Below, piece after piece: positions 48,301 to 59,299 of a stretch of DNA of 64,000 bases (its first letter is position 1; each line of letters begins with the position of its first letter). The DNA is taken from NCBI GenBank assembly GCA_030704615.1, contig CM060732.1, positions 69,855,053 to 69,919,052 of the forward strand, in the 5' to 3' direction. The notes beneath the pieces are model-generated. The model did not search any database and was not told the origin of the DNA. It saw only the letters and a list, made by a program, of their open reading frames with translations. Made by a program: the position numbers and the translations under genes. Source of the stretch: Takakia lepidozioides. Its lineage: Eukaryota > Streptophyta > Takakiopsida > Takakiales > Takakiaceae.

Positions 48301-51300
48301 TTGTCCTGATTCAAATGTTTCTAAGCTGAATGGGCAACTTAGGTACCCCCAGACCATGGTATTCAGATATCCCTGATGTATCAAATCCTGGAACCCTCTT
48401 ATCCATCTGGTATGATGGTTGCTTAATCTCAATGGACCATCAACAAAGGCTTGGACTTCGACAAGTTGAGGACCCTGTAGTGCGGTTTCTTCTACAGAAA
48501 GAATCGCAGAGGTTGTATGTTCATGCCGGTTCTGCAGGGAGGGGGTCAATTGGTTGATTGACCAACTCTGGCTAAGGTGGAAACTATTCCCTAGCCCTGG
48601 AACTCAGTGCAAGAGTGTAAGTGCTGTGAAAATGGTCGAAACATGTTCATATTGAGAATCGGTAGGGACTAGGGACCCCTGGTATGAAGCTTTGATATAG
48701 AAAAAAGACTTTGTTTTCTCTTGTAATATGTGTGACCATGGTATCTGTCGTTCCATGAAATTTGATATGAAAACAAATAAAGGGGAACGAATAAAGAAGA
48801 GCTAAAAGTTGGGAGGTCCAGAGGCCAGCGATGTTCAAGTTGGCTGCCATGGTGGACAATGCAATGTGGAATGAAACCACAGATATGTTGGCAGCCATAG
48901 CTGACCAGAAGCTGGTTGTGTGGTACTATCCACATGCTGCTTACATTGACAAGGACCTTCTTCACTTTGTCAAGCATACAAAAGATTGGTGAGCCCTTTT
49001 TTCCATTATGAAACTGGTTCCTTGAAAACATAATATACGAGAACTACGACCAGTACGTAGTAAAGGTTTTCTGCAGACTGAGGACCTTGGAGAAAAATTA
49101 GCAGTAAGAGATTGCATCGAATCATTGTAATTATGTCACTTCCAACTTCTCTGAAATGGGTGTTGATATCTCCCTCTTTTTGTGTATGACAGTGATGTGG
49201 GAAGGGGTGCGAAAGTCCAGAGCTTCTATGGTTCACAATGTGCTGTCCGCCGAACCGATGGGGCATCCATCATAACATATGTGTCTCCCTTCCCGTTGCT
49301 GCTGTTTGAGCATGTGGCTTCCAAACAGTGGGACCATGCGCTTCGCCTCTGCCGCTATGTGAAGGTAGGTGACAACTTTATAGGTGACCTATTATGTGGG
49401 ACTTAGTGCATGCACATACCTCAGTGCATCATGTAGGGTCATACAGACAGCAGTTCAAATCCTGTTCACTCCTTAGAAATGATCTTTCTATGTAAATGTC
49501 CAAAATTACATTTGTTTCAACCTTTCCGTGCAATGTTGGGCTGATGAATTTTATTGCCTCTGCTCAACAAAGGCATGGATCCTGGTTTTGGCATACAGTT
49601 TATAGAAGCAAGGCACTAATTCTATTGGGAATGCAGGACAATCTTCTCTGGGCCTGCCTGGCTGGCATGGCAGTGGCTGCCAAGGAGCTAGGTACTGCCG
49701 AGGTGGCTTATGCTGCCCTTGATGAGGTACTTTTCCACCCTTGGCTTTGTGAATCAAGAACATGGATGGCTTCAATCAGCTTTCCATAACAAGCTACATG
49801 GGAATGGGGCTGTCACAACTGTTTTACTTGGATTGTGTCTAGCTTTGTTGTTCAGGACTTGGCAGGCAGTCAGTCAGTGGAGCCATACTTCATATCTTTG
49901 AGATTTAAAAACGGTAGGATCACCAGTATTGACATGCCATCAAGAACTGCAGAACAGTGCATCCATGCAGCTTTCCCGCTTTTAAGTTATCCAGCAAGGG
50001 AGGTTGTGGGGAATATGTTAATGATCAAGGTTCTTGCAGGGACATCTCAAATTAGAAGGGGAAAGATTGAGAGTAAAATGGATGGTATGGCCAGGTGGAC
50101 AAAGTGCACTACATTCTTCATGTTAAGGACCTTCCGTCCGAAGAGTCCCGGCAGGCTGAGCTAGCACTATTCCGGAGACGGCCAGAGGAAGCAGAATCAA
50201 TATTGCTTCAGGCAGGCCTGACATATCGTGCTATCAACCTCAACCTCCGCTTATTTAACTGGGACAGGTACTGTCTGCATTGCAAGTGTTGTACTCTCGT
50301 CATGCTACATGGCTATGCACAAGACCAGGGGTGAAGATCGTGCTTTTGCATGGGTCTGTCCACTTCTGTCAGTGGGTTGAAGACAGAGCATGCCATTCAC
50401 CAAATATCTACTCGGTCAGTGTGGCTTGTGTGGGTGTGTCTCTGTGTCTGTTCCCCTCTCTCTAGCCTTCATGGTTGAATCCCCACAAGAGCCACCTTAT
50501 TTGTCTTACTCTGTGGTTGTGGCGGTAACTTGGTCTGGCATATTTGAATACGGGGTTACATGTTAGCAGCCATTATGCTTAGTTCTCACACACACTCAGG
50601 CGTGGACTTTGAAAAGGTCATATGATTGAACGGGCTATTTCTTTCACAGTTGTTATGGATGTAAACCAAGTGCACTACCATTGTGACTTATTATATTTTG
50701 TCTTTTTGTTACTCTCATGGTCTTTTTCTGTAATAATTGTCCAATGGGGTTGACAGAGCACTGGAGCTGGCACTGCTCTACAAAACACATTTAGATACTG
50801 TATTGTGGTACCGGCAGCAATATCTAACGAGTATGAAGCATGATGAGACCAAACAACAATTTCTTCACGTCGCCCAGCAGGTTAGTTCATTGTCAGACGA
50901 CTTTCACTGCTCTCCGATTTGCTGCATTTGTGGGCACCACTCTTCTGATGCCAACATCTTCTGCTCCAGTCACCCTTAACAAGCATTTAAGCTCCAGTTG
51001 GCTGGAGAGAGGTCTTTGCTGTTAAAACTGAAAGATACGTTGTCCTTCATTCCAAGTACATGTTCAAAGCTTAACTCATGATGCATATTTTGTCAGTTTT
51101 TTTTGCTATGCTGTCAGTCAAGACTTAAATGTCTTCCTCACTTATAGTCTACCGTGCAACCCATCTCTTGGATTAGTGGAGTCCTACTTTCTGACTATAT
51201 AGGACCATAAATGCAGGTACAAATTGATGTGGAGAAAATCAAGGCCAAGATTGAAGACGACAAGGAGAAAGAGAGCCACCGCACAGGTGAAACACAATGC

Positions 51301-51795
51301 TCCAAAGCCAAACTGATCAGACATCTTCCCTTGAATGTATGCAGTCAATACCTGGAGAGAAAGTCGCTTTTTTGTGCCATGGGTTGGATGGCACCAACAC
51401 CTCAATGGGAAAGAAACATGTACAAACAATTTCCCTATTGCTAATGTCATTAACAAGAGAAATACCCTACAGCACTAGGAGTTGGCTCCAACCAAACATT
51501 CACATTAGAATTTTCACAAACCTTGAAAAACCATAGAAGCCAATGAAGTGAAGCTGGAATCTGTCCTGCCAGTAATTGGACAAGTAATTGTCCAGTTGTG
51601 AGTCAGTCACCACCTCATCTGCACTGGTTCTTGTCTGCAGGGTATGGGACCACTCCAATAAATACAAAGCCCCTGCGGAGTGCTTCCTCGCAAGAGGTTC
51701 TGCCCATCAACAAGCCTTTACTGAGTACTCTCCCCACTAGTTTGCACACAAGTAACATGCGAAACATCCATTTGAAGGGGATGCCAACTTTCTAG
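42388..51795 (+). CDS. IFT80: Intraflagellar transport protein 80 (IFT-B)
   Basis: WD40/TPR subunit of IFT-B, needed to build cilia. Twenty-one exons keep phase: 42388-42424, 43427-43536, 43648-43756, 44034-44126, 44284-44370, 44603-44691, 45104-45214, 45424-45561, 45823-45947, 46097-46157, 46825-46923, 47160-47328, 47609-47692, 48135-48295, 48822-48988, 49193-49364, 49637-49726, 50095-50267, 50757-50880, 51217-51286, 51641-51795. Total 807 residues (human 777). Exon 1 encodes MRLALLSPPNSP, splicing to HTDLVAAVGWN. First propeller repeats include LYTCSDDHTIWRWN, TGGEDGVVKIWSRSG, HEGLVLKVDWNPVNNFIISA and GSFNSLILCDKTG; the second spans roughly 290-570 (VTNWNTPHIFDIKD, VVWYYPHAAYIDKDLL). Helical C-terminus: WACLAGMAVAAKELGTAEVA, AEAELALF-type repeats and VEKIKAKIE. 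The first and last exons are the least certain. Confidence 0.95.
42900..42926. repeat. (GA)n microsatellite in IFT80 intron 1
   Basis: An uninterrupted run of about 13 ga dinucleotides. Confidence 0.85.
44930..45025 (+). mobile_element. LINE 3' tail in IFT80 intron
   Basis: Contains cataagctctatgagctttccgcggacattataaagcaccatttcat, the reverse complement of the tails at 28500-28560 and 29290-29345, so the insertion is in the plus orientation. It lies in the intron before exon 45104-45214. Confidence 0.6.
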
Positions 51796-52236
51796 TACAG
51801 AATGCTGTTCATAGTGCACTTCATGATTGAAGGACCAAAGAGCTTTACCATTCTCTCAAAGACCTTACCTGTACACAAGAAAGATCACTCAAGCGTCTTA
51901 TCAATGCTCAATAAAGTGAAACTGTTCAGTACTTGCTAAGAATTAGTAAGACCACCGTATCTCTGCATGAAAACATGGGCAAAGGACATATATTACATTG
52001 AAACCCTCCTATTGAGATGAAGCATCACGTCTGACATCATGGAATATGCCTCTGCAGAAACAGTACAGCTTTCGTGCTTGGGGAGTAGAGAGTGTCACCA
52101 AGCAACCCAAAGCCAAAACTCGATCCAAACTTGAAACCTGTACACAATCAAACTCGATCCAAATCTGAACAACTCCAACCAACAGGGCGGAAGCTCTGAG
52201 AAATCTTCTAAGGATTCTCCTCCCTTGCCTACAAAG
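51796..52236. other. Convergent 3' ends, IFT80 and TANGO2
   Basis: The 441-bp interval between two facing stop codons. A cluster of near-repeated phrases (aactcgatccaaac, aatcaaactcgatccaaatc) at about 52117-52165 is on the TANGO2 side. No gene. Confidence 0.45.
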
Positions 52237-53426
52237 CTACTTGAAAACTGGCTTCTGCACCTTACAAGATCTATCTTTTGCTGGAGAAATGCTTGGCACG
52301 CAGAAGGACAACTGGTGATCTTTCCACACCCCATCCTCCAAATACTTCTCATAGAAAGTTGCCTCCCCGTTCTTGCGAACGGCTACCACCGACATGCTCC
52401 GTGTCCCGTATGCACCACCTGGCCTCTCAAAATCCACAAAGATAGGGCTCAAGTCATGCTCCCTCTCAGAGGGCATGCCTGTCTTGGGCAGCATGGAATA
52501 GTCAGCCTTGGTGCAATCCTTCAATATGTCACCCAAGATCCGATCTTCAGGAATTTCTCTGTCTGGAAATTCAGCCAGCAAGGCCTCCATCTTCTTCTGT
52601 CCTCGAAGTGATTTTGGCCAGGGAGAGTCCAAGCTGGCGTTACTGAGCGTGTGCATTCCTGGAGAGATCTGCTCCACCAATTTAATCAGCCCGCACAATC
52701 AACAAAGGGTCAGAGTTTGCCCAGATTCAATCTGTCCAATGCTTCTTACAGCCTGGTCAAATTTTGCATTTTGAGCTTACACTCCAGGAGAAGAAGAGGA
52801 GGATGCCACCTGGGGCCAGCAGAACTTGTCAAGTGCTCTACTGCCTCTCTTGGCCTTTTGACAGAAGGTGTATCACTCACCTTCTGCACACGCACTGGAG
52901 AACCAAGGGGCCGATTTGTAAGGTACGCCATTTCCCCTGTAGAGAGATCGGCAACCACCAAATTGAAGCCGTTGTACTGACCGGCTCGCGAGGCTACCTC
53001 CTCCAGATACTCGGTCGGGCTCTTTGAGGTTTGTAAAAAGAGGGCAGGAAGCTGACCCCTGGTAATGGTCCCCTCCTTCGTTGTAGGCTCCCGGAAATTA
53101 GTCACAAAAGCAAGACGACCCGTTGGAGAGACAGCCAGCCATGTGCCACCTTCCTTAGCATCCCGCCCTCCTAGAATCTGATCCTGTTCTCAGCGACCCA
53201 ATAGATAAAGAGAAAAAAGGTGGGTGAGATCGCTGTGAGGTTTCTGACACGCACCAGCTGCAACCAAATTGTAACCAGACGTACGGAGTCTTCCAAGGAG
53301 AATGAGTACCTGGTCAGGCCAGCGATGGAGGGCAAGCGTGGGACGAGCATGGTCCTCGTCACGGTTGTGCGCCAAAAGCAGGCTGTAGATGGGGTGCGCC
53401 TGCAGCACCCAAATCGCCACACACAT
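52237..53426 (-). CDS. TANGO2: TANGO2 homologue (NRDE family)
   Basis: Transport and Golgi organisation 2 family protein of the Ntn-hydrolase-like NRDE group. TANGO2 loss affects Golgi/ER organisation and mitochondrial metabolism; its biochemical role is debated, with haem trafficking and lipid handling both proposed. Three exons: 53426-53310, 53183-52881, 52668-52237, all phase 0, giving 283 residues (human 276). The start at 53426 puts the conserved Cys at position 2 (MCVAIWVLQ), followed by the family-defining NRDE motif in LLLAHNRDEDHARPTLA. Exon 2 carries GGRDAKEGGTWLAVSPTGR, LAFVTNFREP, YNGFNLVVADLSTGEMAYLT; exon 3 has ISPGMHTLSNASLDSPWPK, YGTRSMSVVAV and FYEKYLEDG. Another in-frame Met lies four codons upstream but would displace the Cys. 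It is convergent with IFT80. Confidence 0.94.
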
Positions 53427-54012
53427 GCTTGCAATCAACAGATCCGCCTACCTTCTCATCCTTTGATGAAGCCACATCACTTGGAATTCAGTGCGCGTAT
53501 TCTGCAACAGGTTGATACCAGAAGCTCAGCCAAGGTGAGTTTTGAGTATTCAAATTAGCCCTGAAAAACCTCTCTCACCCTCTCTCTCTCCTCTGTGGAC
53601 GTCACAGAGTTCCCCTCTCCGGAATTTAAATTTGTAAGACTAGGGATGCGCTATGAGTGCTAAAATATCTTTACAGTATGCAGCTTTGCAATCTTATTAT
53701 GGGGGAAGTGCTAGCAACGCCAGGAGACGGAATTGGCACTTCATAATGTGGACTTTGAAGATAGTCCGTAAAAAATTGCACAGTGTGAGGTACCAATAGT
53801 TTGGGAAAACCCAATTCCTCTTGTAGTTTGGTGGAACAGAACAGTGGCAAACTCCAAAGAAGGTACCCTCTCTTTTCTTCAGTCTTACAAAGCTCATACC
53901 TCCCTTTTTCTATGGCTATTATCTACAAAAGCCAAATTTCCCCAAATTGCTCCCAGCAGAGATCTGCATACTTACATAGAAAGAGAAACAAAAGAGCATA
54001 CATATATTTCTA
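53427..54012. other. TANGO2 5' flank
   Basis: The promoter side of TANGO2. A ctctctc-rich stretch at about 53568-53595 lies some 150 bp upstream of the start. No other gene. Confidence 0.4.
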
Positions 54013-55164
54013 AGTGCGTTTAGGGAATTCCAAAAAGGCCTTGATGTGCAATGCATCGCAATTCACTTGATCACCCCCTAAAAGTGCACAATTCAATTGA
54101 ATTGCAAGGGCAATTCAATTGAACTAACCCTAATTTGCAATTCAATTGAATTGTCGGCACACGATTCAATTGAATTGCTGACTACAATTCAATTGAATTG
54201 TAATCTATAATTTTTAACTTATTTCTGTATATAATATATATGTATATATTTAAATTATATATATATACATACACAGGTATAAGCTAAAAATACATGTTGC
54301 CGTCTATTCTTGCTATCCGTCTGTCAATCCTTTGCCCGTGGTAAGGCTTGGAGAGAGAGAGAGGAAGTCACGAAGCGCTTGTAAAAGCGGGATTGTCTCT
54401 CTTTGTGGATGTTGGTGCCAATATATGGCTATGTACATATACCAAACATGATACCAATGTAAGAGTATCAATGTGTAAGAGTTTGATATATTAAACTTAT
54501 ATAGAACACACATCCCAACTTCAGCATGATACCTTTGTAAGGGTATCGAAATTTTTGATAATTCTCAAGATGAACATATTTTTTGTTTTCTTTGTCCTGG
54601 GCCAGATACTAGTGTTAGGGGACTACATGGTGATGCAGGGGAAGCCTTTCATCAATTGTCAGGTTTGATTTTGTCTGTTTTTTTCGGAGCTAGCCGTGTT
54701 TCTTTTGCCAGTGAATCACAGGAAGCTGCTGATCTGTCTCCGTCTCTGGCTCTCCCTTTCTCGCTGAGGCTGAGGGTGGCTTCACAACTCCACAATTTCC
54801 TCAAGGGCACAAGAAAGAGGGCCAGCAAGAATAGACGGGCAACATGTATTTTTAGCTTATACTCTTATATGTGTATAAATATAATTTGAATATATACATG
54901 TACATATATATTATATATTATATACAAAAATAAGTTAAAAATTATAGATTACAATTCAATTGAATTGCCAACTAGCGATTCAATTGAATTGCGAATTGGC
55001 AATTGAATTGAATTGTTGACTGCAATTCAATTGAATTACGAGTTGACAATTCAATTGAATTGCGAATTAGGGTTAGTTCAATTGAATTGCGCACTTTTAG
55101 GGGGTGATCAAGTGAATTGCGATGCATTTCACATCAAGGCCTTTTTGGAATTCCCTAGTGCGTT
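54013..55164. mobile_element. DNA transposon with ~300-bp TIRs of palindromic repeats
   Basis: The element spans 54021-55156. Its ends read TAGGGAATTCCAAAAAGGC on the left and the complement of AGGGAATTCCAAAAAGGC on the right, and agtgcgtt is duplicated on both sides (54013-54020, 55157-55164). The inverted repeats run about 300 bp inward (to about 54316 and from about 54823). Each contains a series of CAATTCAATTGAATTG units, itself a perfect palindrome: about five on the left, six on the right, spaced 25-30 bp, followed by an AT-rich segment and tgttgccgtctattcttgct. The 8-bp duplication and TAGGG end fit the hAT superfamily; with one mismatch the duplication could be read as 9 bp, as in Mutator. 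The 500-bp centre encodes no transposase, so it is non-autonomous. Confidence 0.85.
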
Positions 55165-55609
55165 ACCTCTCCACACCTCTTTCATAACCTATCCAGTCAT
55201 AACCGCCCATCTCAAATTTAGACCCCACGTCCAATTTAGATCCAAGGTAACATGATGAAGCAGGACTCTACAACGAGAGTTATTAGAGAGCCATGAGGGA
55301 TACAGGAGCGGGAAATCCAACAGTACGGTAGGAAGCGGAAGCCAAGTGAGCACAACAAGCATGGTTGAAATTGTCGTTCTTGAGGACTCAATTGGTACTG
55401 CACATGAATAGTTTAAGGTTACTTTCACAGCAAGTTCTAGTTGCACTGTGGGTTCGGAGTAGAGGTCACTTGTGTGACTCTCTCGTATAAAAAGGAGACA
55501 AGTGAGAGACATGAACAACAACAACCTTCGATTGAAAGAAAGGGTATACAAGCCAAGAGGCATGACTGTTCATCCTAAGAATCAGGAAGAATTAGTCATC
55601 CTCAATAGG
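55165..55609. other. Intergenic with a TATA-like element
   Basis: A phrase ctcgtataaaaaggag at about 55483-55498 has the look of a TATA box. The minus-strand frame at 55563-55189 is Leu-rich but resembles nothing. No gene assigned. Confidence 0.3.
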
Positions 55610-55884
55610 TGGCCTCTCATTTTATGATAATAGGGTCTTCAATGGGCACGTGCGATGTGGCCGGTGGGCCCCGCGCACGGACGCCCGGCTCCCCAGCGCC
55701 CCGCCCGCCGCTGCGCGCGGTCGCCCAGCCGCGGGCGCGCCCGCGCCCCTGTCCGCCGCGCGGCCAGTCCGCCAGTCTGCCCGCTAGTCCGCTGGCCAGT
55801 CCCCTGCCATCCAGTCCAATGACGGCGCAGGATCGCCACCGTCCATTCCCATAACCCATCCGAGCCCTCCATTTTTAGGGCTGC
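55610..55884. repeat. GC-rich repeat with G-box, copy 1
   Basis: A 275-bp block far richer in G+C than its surroundings. It begins near ggcctctcatttta and ends agccctccatttttagggct, a 6-bp stem hairpin. Its edges are set by comparison with the second copy at 62965-63222, which matches closely apart from internal length differences among cgcccag/gtccgcc reiterations. It contains CACGTG (55648-55653) and a tgacg core. It lies about 145 bp upstream of the start codon of the unrecognised gene at 56029. Confidence 0.8.
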
Positions 55885-56028
55885 AATTCAAACCTGCATC
55901 CCTGCCGCCTGCCACTTGCCAGCAGCCGCGAACGTGCGCACAGTTCTCCTGGCACGTTGTCGATCGTGTCTTGTACTGCGGCGCGTTTCTTGCATGTTCA
56001 GAAGCGTGTCCTTTGTACTGTATAGGGC

Positions 56029-56576
56029 ATGGACGTGGAAACAAAACCCGATGATATACTGATCACGGAAAGCCCGCTTATACGGCCTCTTCGACAATGT
56101 TTGCAAACAGCAAAACCAGGACCCTTCGACATGAAGGATCTCCATTGGAAGAGTGAGACGCAATATGGGTTTATGAGTGTGCGAGTGAATGTTGAAAAGG
56201 CCTGCATACCTTGGGATAGAGTTGGTGACTTCGTCCTAGGAGAGGAGAGTTTGGAGGACTATCCCACTCAGTTTTGGGTGAATGTCCATTCTAAAGTGGA
56301 ACCCGGCTCGTGAAAAGCACCCAGAGCCAACACATTTCTGTCCAGTATTATGTCTGCACCATCCTCAGTCATTTTGACGTTTCATTGCATGTCTGTTGCC
56401 ATTTTTTGTTTCACGAGTTCTCTGATTTTATGCTTCCTCAAGTCGTTGGATATCGATTTTAGAATTTTCTGTCCAGGTATCAATGCTGCTACGGTCCTGA
56501 TGACAAGCGCACCAACAAGGCAATAGTGGAAGATCCAAAACAGAAGCGTGGAGGACCTCTTGTGGGTGCTGGAACA
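56029..56576 (+). CDS. Unrecognised gene, two exons, cut by gap
   Basis: Exon 1 (56029-56309) starts MDVETKPDDILITESPLIRP and includes CIPWDRVGDFVLGEESLEDY; a GTGAAA donor, a 167-bp intron and a CAG acceptor lead to exon 2 at 56477, which joins in phase and reads YQCCYGPDDKRTNK, then EDPKQKRGGPLVGAG, before the N gap at 56577. The phase match across the intron and the W/C/P-rich composition support a real gene. The C-C and K-R-T-N-K part might belong to a zinc-binding or DNA-binding domain, but I cannot name a family, and a transposon-derived protein is possible. At least 126 residues are seen; the C-terminus is hidden in or beyond the gap. Confidence 0.55.
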
Positions 56577-57076
56577 NNNNNNNNNNNNNNNNNNNNNNNN
56601 NNNNNNNNNNNNNNNNNNNNNNNNNNNNNNNNNNNNNNNNNNNNNNNNNNNNNNNNNNNNNNNNNNNNNNNNNNNNNNNNNNNNNNNNNNNNNNNNNNNN
56701 NNNNNNNNNNNNNNNNNNNNNNNNNNNNNNNNNNNNNNNNNNNNNNNNNNNNNNNNNNNNNNNNNNNNNNNNNNNNNNNNNNNNNNNNNNNNNNNNNNNN
56801 NNNNNNNNNNNNNNNNNNNNNNNNNNNNNNNNNNNNNNNNNNNNNNNNNNNNNNNNNNNNNNNNNNNNNNNNNNNNNNNNNNNNNNNNNNNNNNNNNNNN
56901 NNNNNNNNNNNNNNNNNNNNNNNNNNNNNNNNNNNNNNNNNNNNNNNNNNNNNNNNNNNNNNNNNNNNNNNNNNNNNNNNNNNNNNNNNNNNNNNNNNNN
57001 NNNNNNNNNNNNNNNNNNNNNNNNNNNNNNNNNNNNNNNNNNNNNNNNNNNNNNNNNNNNNNNNNNNNNNNNNNNN
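56577..57076. other. Assembly gap, 500 N
   Basis: Exactly 500 undetermined bases, the placeholder size used by scaffolders, so the true length is unknown. Any frame spanning it is an artefact. Confidence 0.99.
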
Positions 57077-57743
57077 CAAAATACGCTGTATGGACAATGA
57101 TCAGACTAAAGGGGTGTGTAAAGTAGTAGGTAGCGGTAGTGTGACCAGAACTGGCCTGCTCTCATTGATTTGTCGTTAATACAAAGGGGAACTTCGTGAA
57201 CAAGCAGAGGATGTTGAGATTGTAGCATGTTGTAAATGACAAACAATAGTGTAGTACTTATCTGCTGCCAATTCACTCGAAGCGGTTTGTTCCTGAAGGT
57301 TACGAATCCCAAATTCTGCAAACTACTCTATGTAGTGTGTGGTGTGAAGGGTGCTCTACATTCTTACCCTTCATCTTACCCTTCATCGTTGAAGGGTGCC
57401 AAAGATAGCTACCCGTGAAAAACAAGTCAAATTTCTTAGCGCCCATCACTGGAAAGGGCACACTTGCCATTCATTTAGCGGATATTAATCCCCCTCGATC
57501 ATGTTTTACACATGAACGTTGCTTACAAGGCACACCAGAGATCGGCAGTAAAGGGTTAAAAACTTCACATAACAAGTGGGGCGGTCCGTGGCACTTTGCA
57601 CGAACTTAATTTACACTTGGCTTGGCTACAAGAATGGGACACATCTCGACTCTACAACTATCGGACCCACCCAAACATCATCGTTGACATCATATTTTCT
57701 CAATTTTGGAGGATTCCATGTCAAACTTGACTGTTTATTGGCT
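57077..57743. other. Post-gap intergenic stretch
   Basis: No gene recognised. A short tandem cttacccttcat repeat is at about 57363-57386. Whether any of this belongs to the gene entering the gap cannot be judged. Confidence 0.35.
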
Positions 57744-58605
57744 CTGTCTTGCAAGGGATAGAGGCATTGTGGAGACTTCTTGCCTAGTGGGAGAACGGAG
57801 AACTAGGCTTATCCATTAAGCCTAGAGAGAGAGCCTAGTCTTTAGAGGGTTGATGGGACCCGCAAGGGATAGAGGCATAGTGGATACATCTTTAGGGAGA
57901 GAACTAAGCTTATCCATTAAGCCTAGTCTATGGAGGGTTGATGGGAATGATTCATGAAGCCCTACAAAAAGTATAAAAGAACAACCACAAAATCACCAAA
58001 GGACAGAGCCACTTGTTGGCTCTGTCCCAGGCATTGTGGAGACTTCTTGCCTAGGCGGAGACAGAGAACTAGGCTTATCCATTAAGCCTAGAGAGAGATA
58101 GAGAGAGCCTAGTCATTAGAGGGTTGATGGGACCCACAAGGGATAGATGCATTGTGGAGACATCTTTAGGGAGAGAACTCGGCTTATCCATTAAGCCTAG
58201 AGAGAGAGAGCCCCTAGTCTTTAGAAGGTTGATGGGACCGTAAGGGATAGAGGCATTGTGGAGACTTCTTGCCTAGGCGGAGAACCAGGCTTATCCATTA
58301 AGCCTAGAGAGAGAGAGAGCCTAGTCTTTAGAGGGTTGATGGACCCGCAAGGGATAGAGGCATTGTGGAGACTTCTTGCCTAGGCGGAGAACCGGGCTTA
58401 TCCATTAAGCCTAGAGAGAGACTAGTCTGGAGAGGGCTGATGGGACCCGCAAGGGATAGAGGCATAGTGGATACATCTTTAGGGAGAGAACTAGGCTTAT
58501 CCATTAAGCCTAGTCTATGGAGGGTTGATGGGAATGATTCATGAAGCCCTACAAAAAGTATAAAAGAACAACCACAAAATCACCAAAGGACAGAGCCTCT
58601 TGTGG
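57744..58605. repeat. Tandem array, seven ~100-115 bp units
   Basis: Seven units share aagggatagaggcattgtgg, agacttcttgcctagg, the hairpin AGGCTTA-TCCAT-TAAGCCT, agagagag, cctagtctttagagggttgatgggacc. The hairpins lie near 57805, 57905, 58065, 58180, 58290, 58395 and 58495. The second and last units end in an identical tail, gattcatgaagccctacaaaa followed by gtataaaagaacaaccac, at about 57945-58015 and 58530-58600, so a larger block has also been duplicated. The tail holds a TATA-like tataaaag. A gag fragment starts 220 bp downstream, so the array may be part of an LTR or 5' leader of that element. Confidence 0.85.
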
Positions 58606-58826
58606 CGGAGCCGCTTGTTATATGTATGTGCTAGGTCAATTTGAGAAATTCTACTACGGGAAATATCTCATGTTCTCCAGCAGTGCAATCAACTGTATCA
58701 TGGCCTGTCCACACAATCGATATGACTCACTGGCTTTCTCGCAGATAACGTCCTAGAAGTCCGTGCAGTCACTGTTTCTGTGGACCCTGGGGGACGGGAG
58801 TTATATAGTCAGGCCACCAAACTCTG

Positions 58827-59225
58827 TTGAGATCAGCAAAAGGTTTATGTAAGAAAGCAAACCTTAAAGCTCGGTTACTCTCGGAATTAGATCTACATGT
58901 TCCTTTCAAAAAGTGTCGATTTCACTCAACTCAGTGCATTTTAAATACAACATTCCGAAATAGGTTCAGGACAAGTAAAACTGAGGATGAAGTGTATGGA
59001 AGTTTACAACAGTTAAAGCAAAAGAAGCATGAAATTGTTGAGGAGTATATGGAAAAAATGGAATTGATGATGAAAAAGCTGGCTGCTGTACCAGCACCAA
59101 GTTTACAGTTGTGAGTGGACTAAGACCAGAGTTGCAAAAGAAAGTGGATATGTTACCCCATAATATAGTGGAGGAGGCATTTGAAACAACGAACAGAATT
59201 GAGCAATTGAGAAGCAATGCATGTA
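58827..59225 (+). pseudogene. Ty3/gypsy-type retrotransposon gag fragment
   Basis: The plus-strand translation includes FRNRFRTSKTEDEVYGSL, KKHEIVEEYMEKMELMMKKL and, after a frame shift near 59110, VSGLRPELQKKVDML and VEEAFETTNRIEQL. The F-x-x-RF...L...K...V-EY-x-x-F/M-x-x-L and GL-R-P-x-L-x-x-x-V series is the retrotransposon gag domain of Ty3/gypsy elements in plants. No zinc knuckle, protease, RT or integrase follows, so only the gag region survives, broken by at least one frameshift. Confidence 0.7.
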
Positions 59226-59299
59226 GAACATGTACTTTCGTTAAAGTTTGATACTCCCAGTTATGATTCAAAGATCTCACAATGCAATTCTAGCACCAT

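Noticed and set aside
49435-49480. tRNA-like B box (gttcaaatcc) in an IFT80 intron
   Set aside because: The surrounding bases do not form a T stem, acceptor stem or anticodon arm.
51287-51444. Read-through of the penultimate IFT80 exon to a nearby stop
   Set aside because: A consensus donor at 51287 and an acceptor at 51640 join in phase to a Ser/Pro-rich tail; the alternative cannot be excluded without RNA data.
54050-55110. Regularly spaced palindromic repeats resembling a CRISPR array
   Set aside because: The host is a eukaryote, spacers are repetitive, and the repeats form the two inverted ends of a transposon with a target duplication.
55189-55563. 124-codon Leu-rich minus-strand ORF
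   Set aside because: No family resemblance, no splice context, and its composition fits chance translation.
56489-57179. Long open frames of about 200 codons on both strands
   Set aside because: They are mostly the 500-N assembly gap read as unknown residues.
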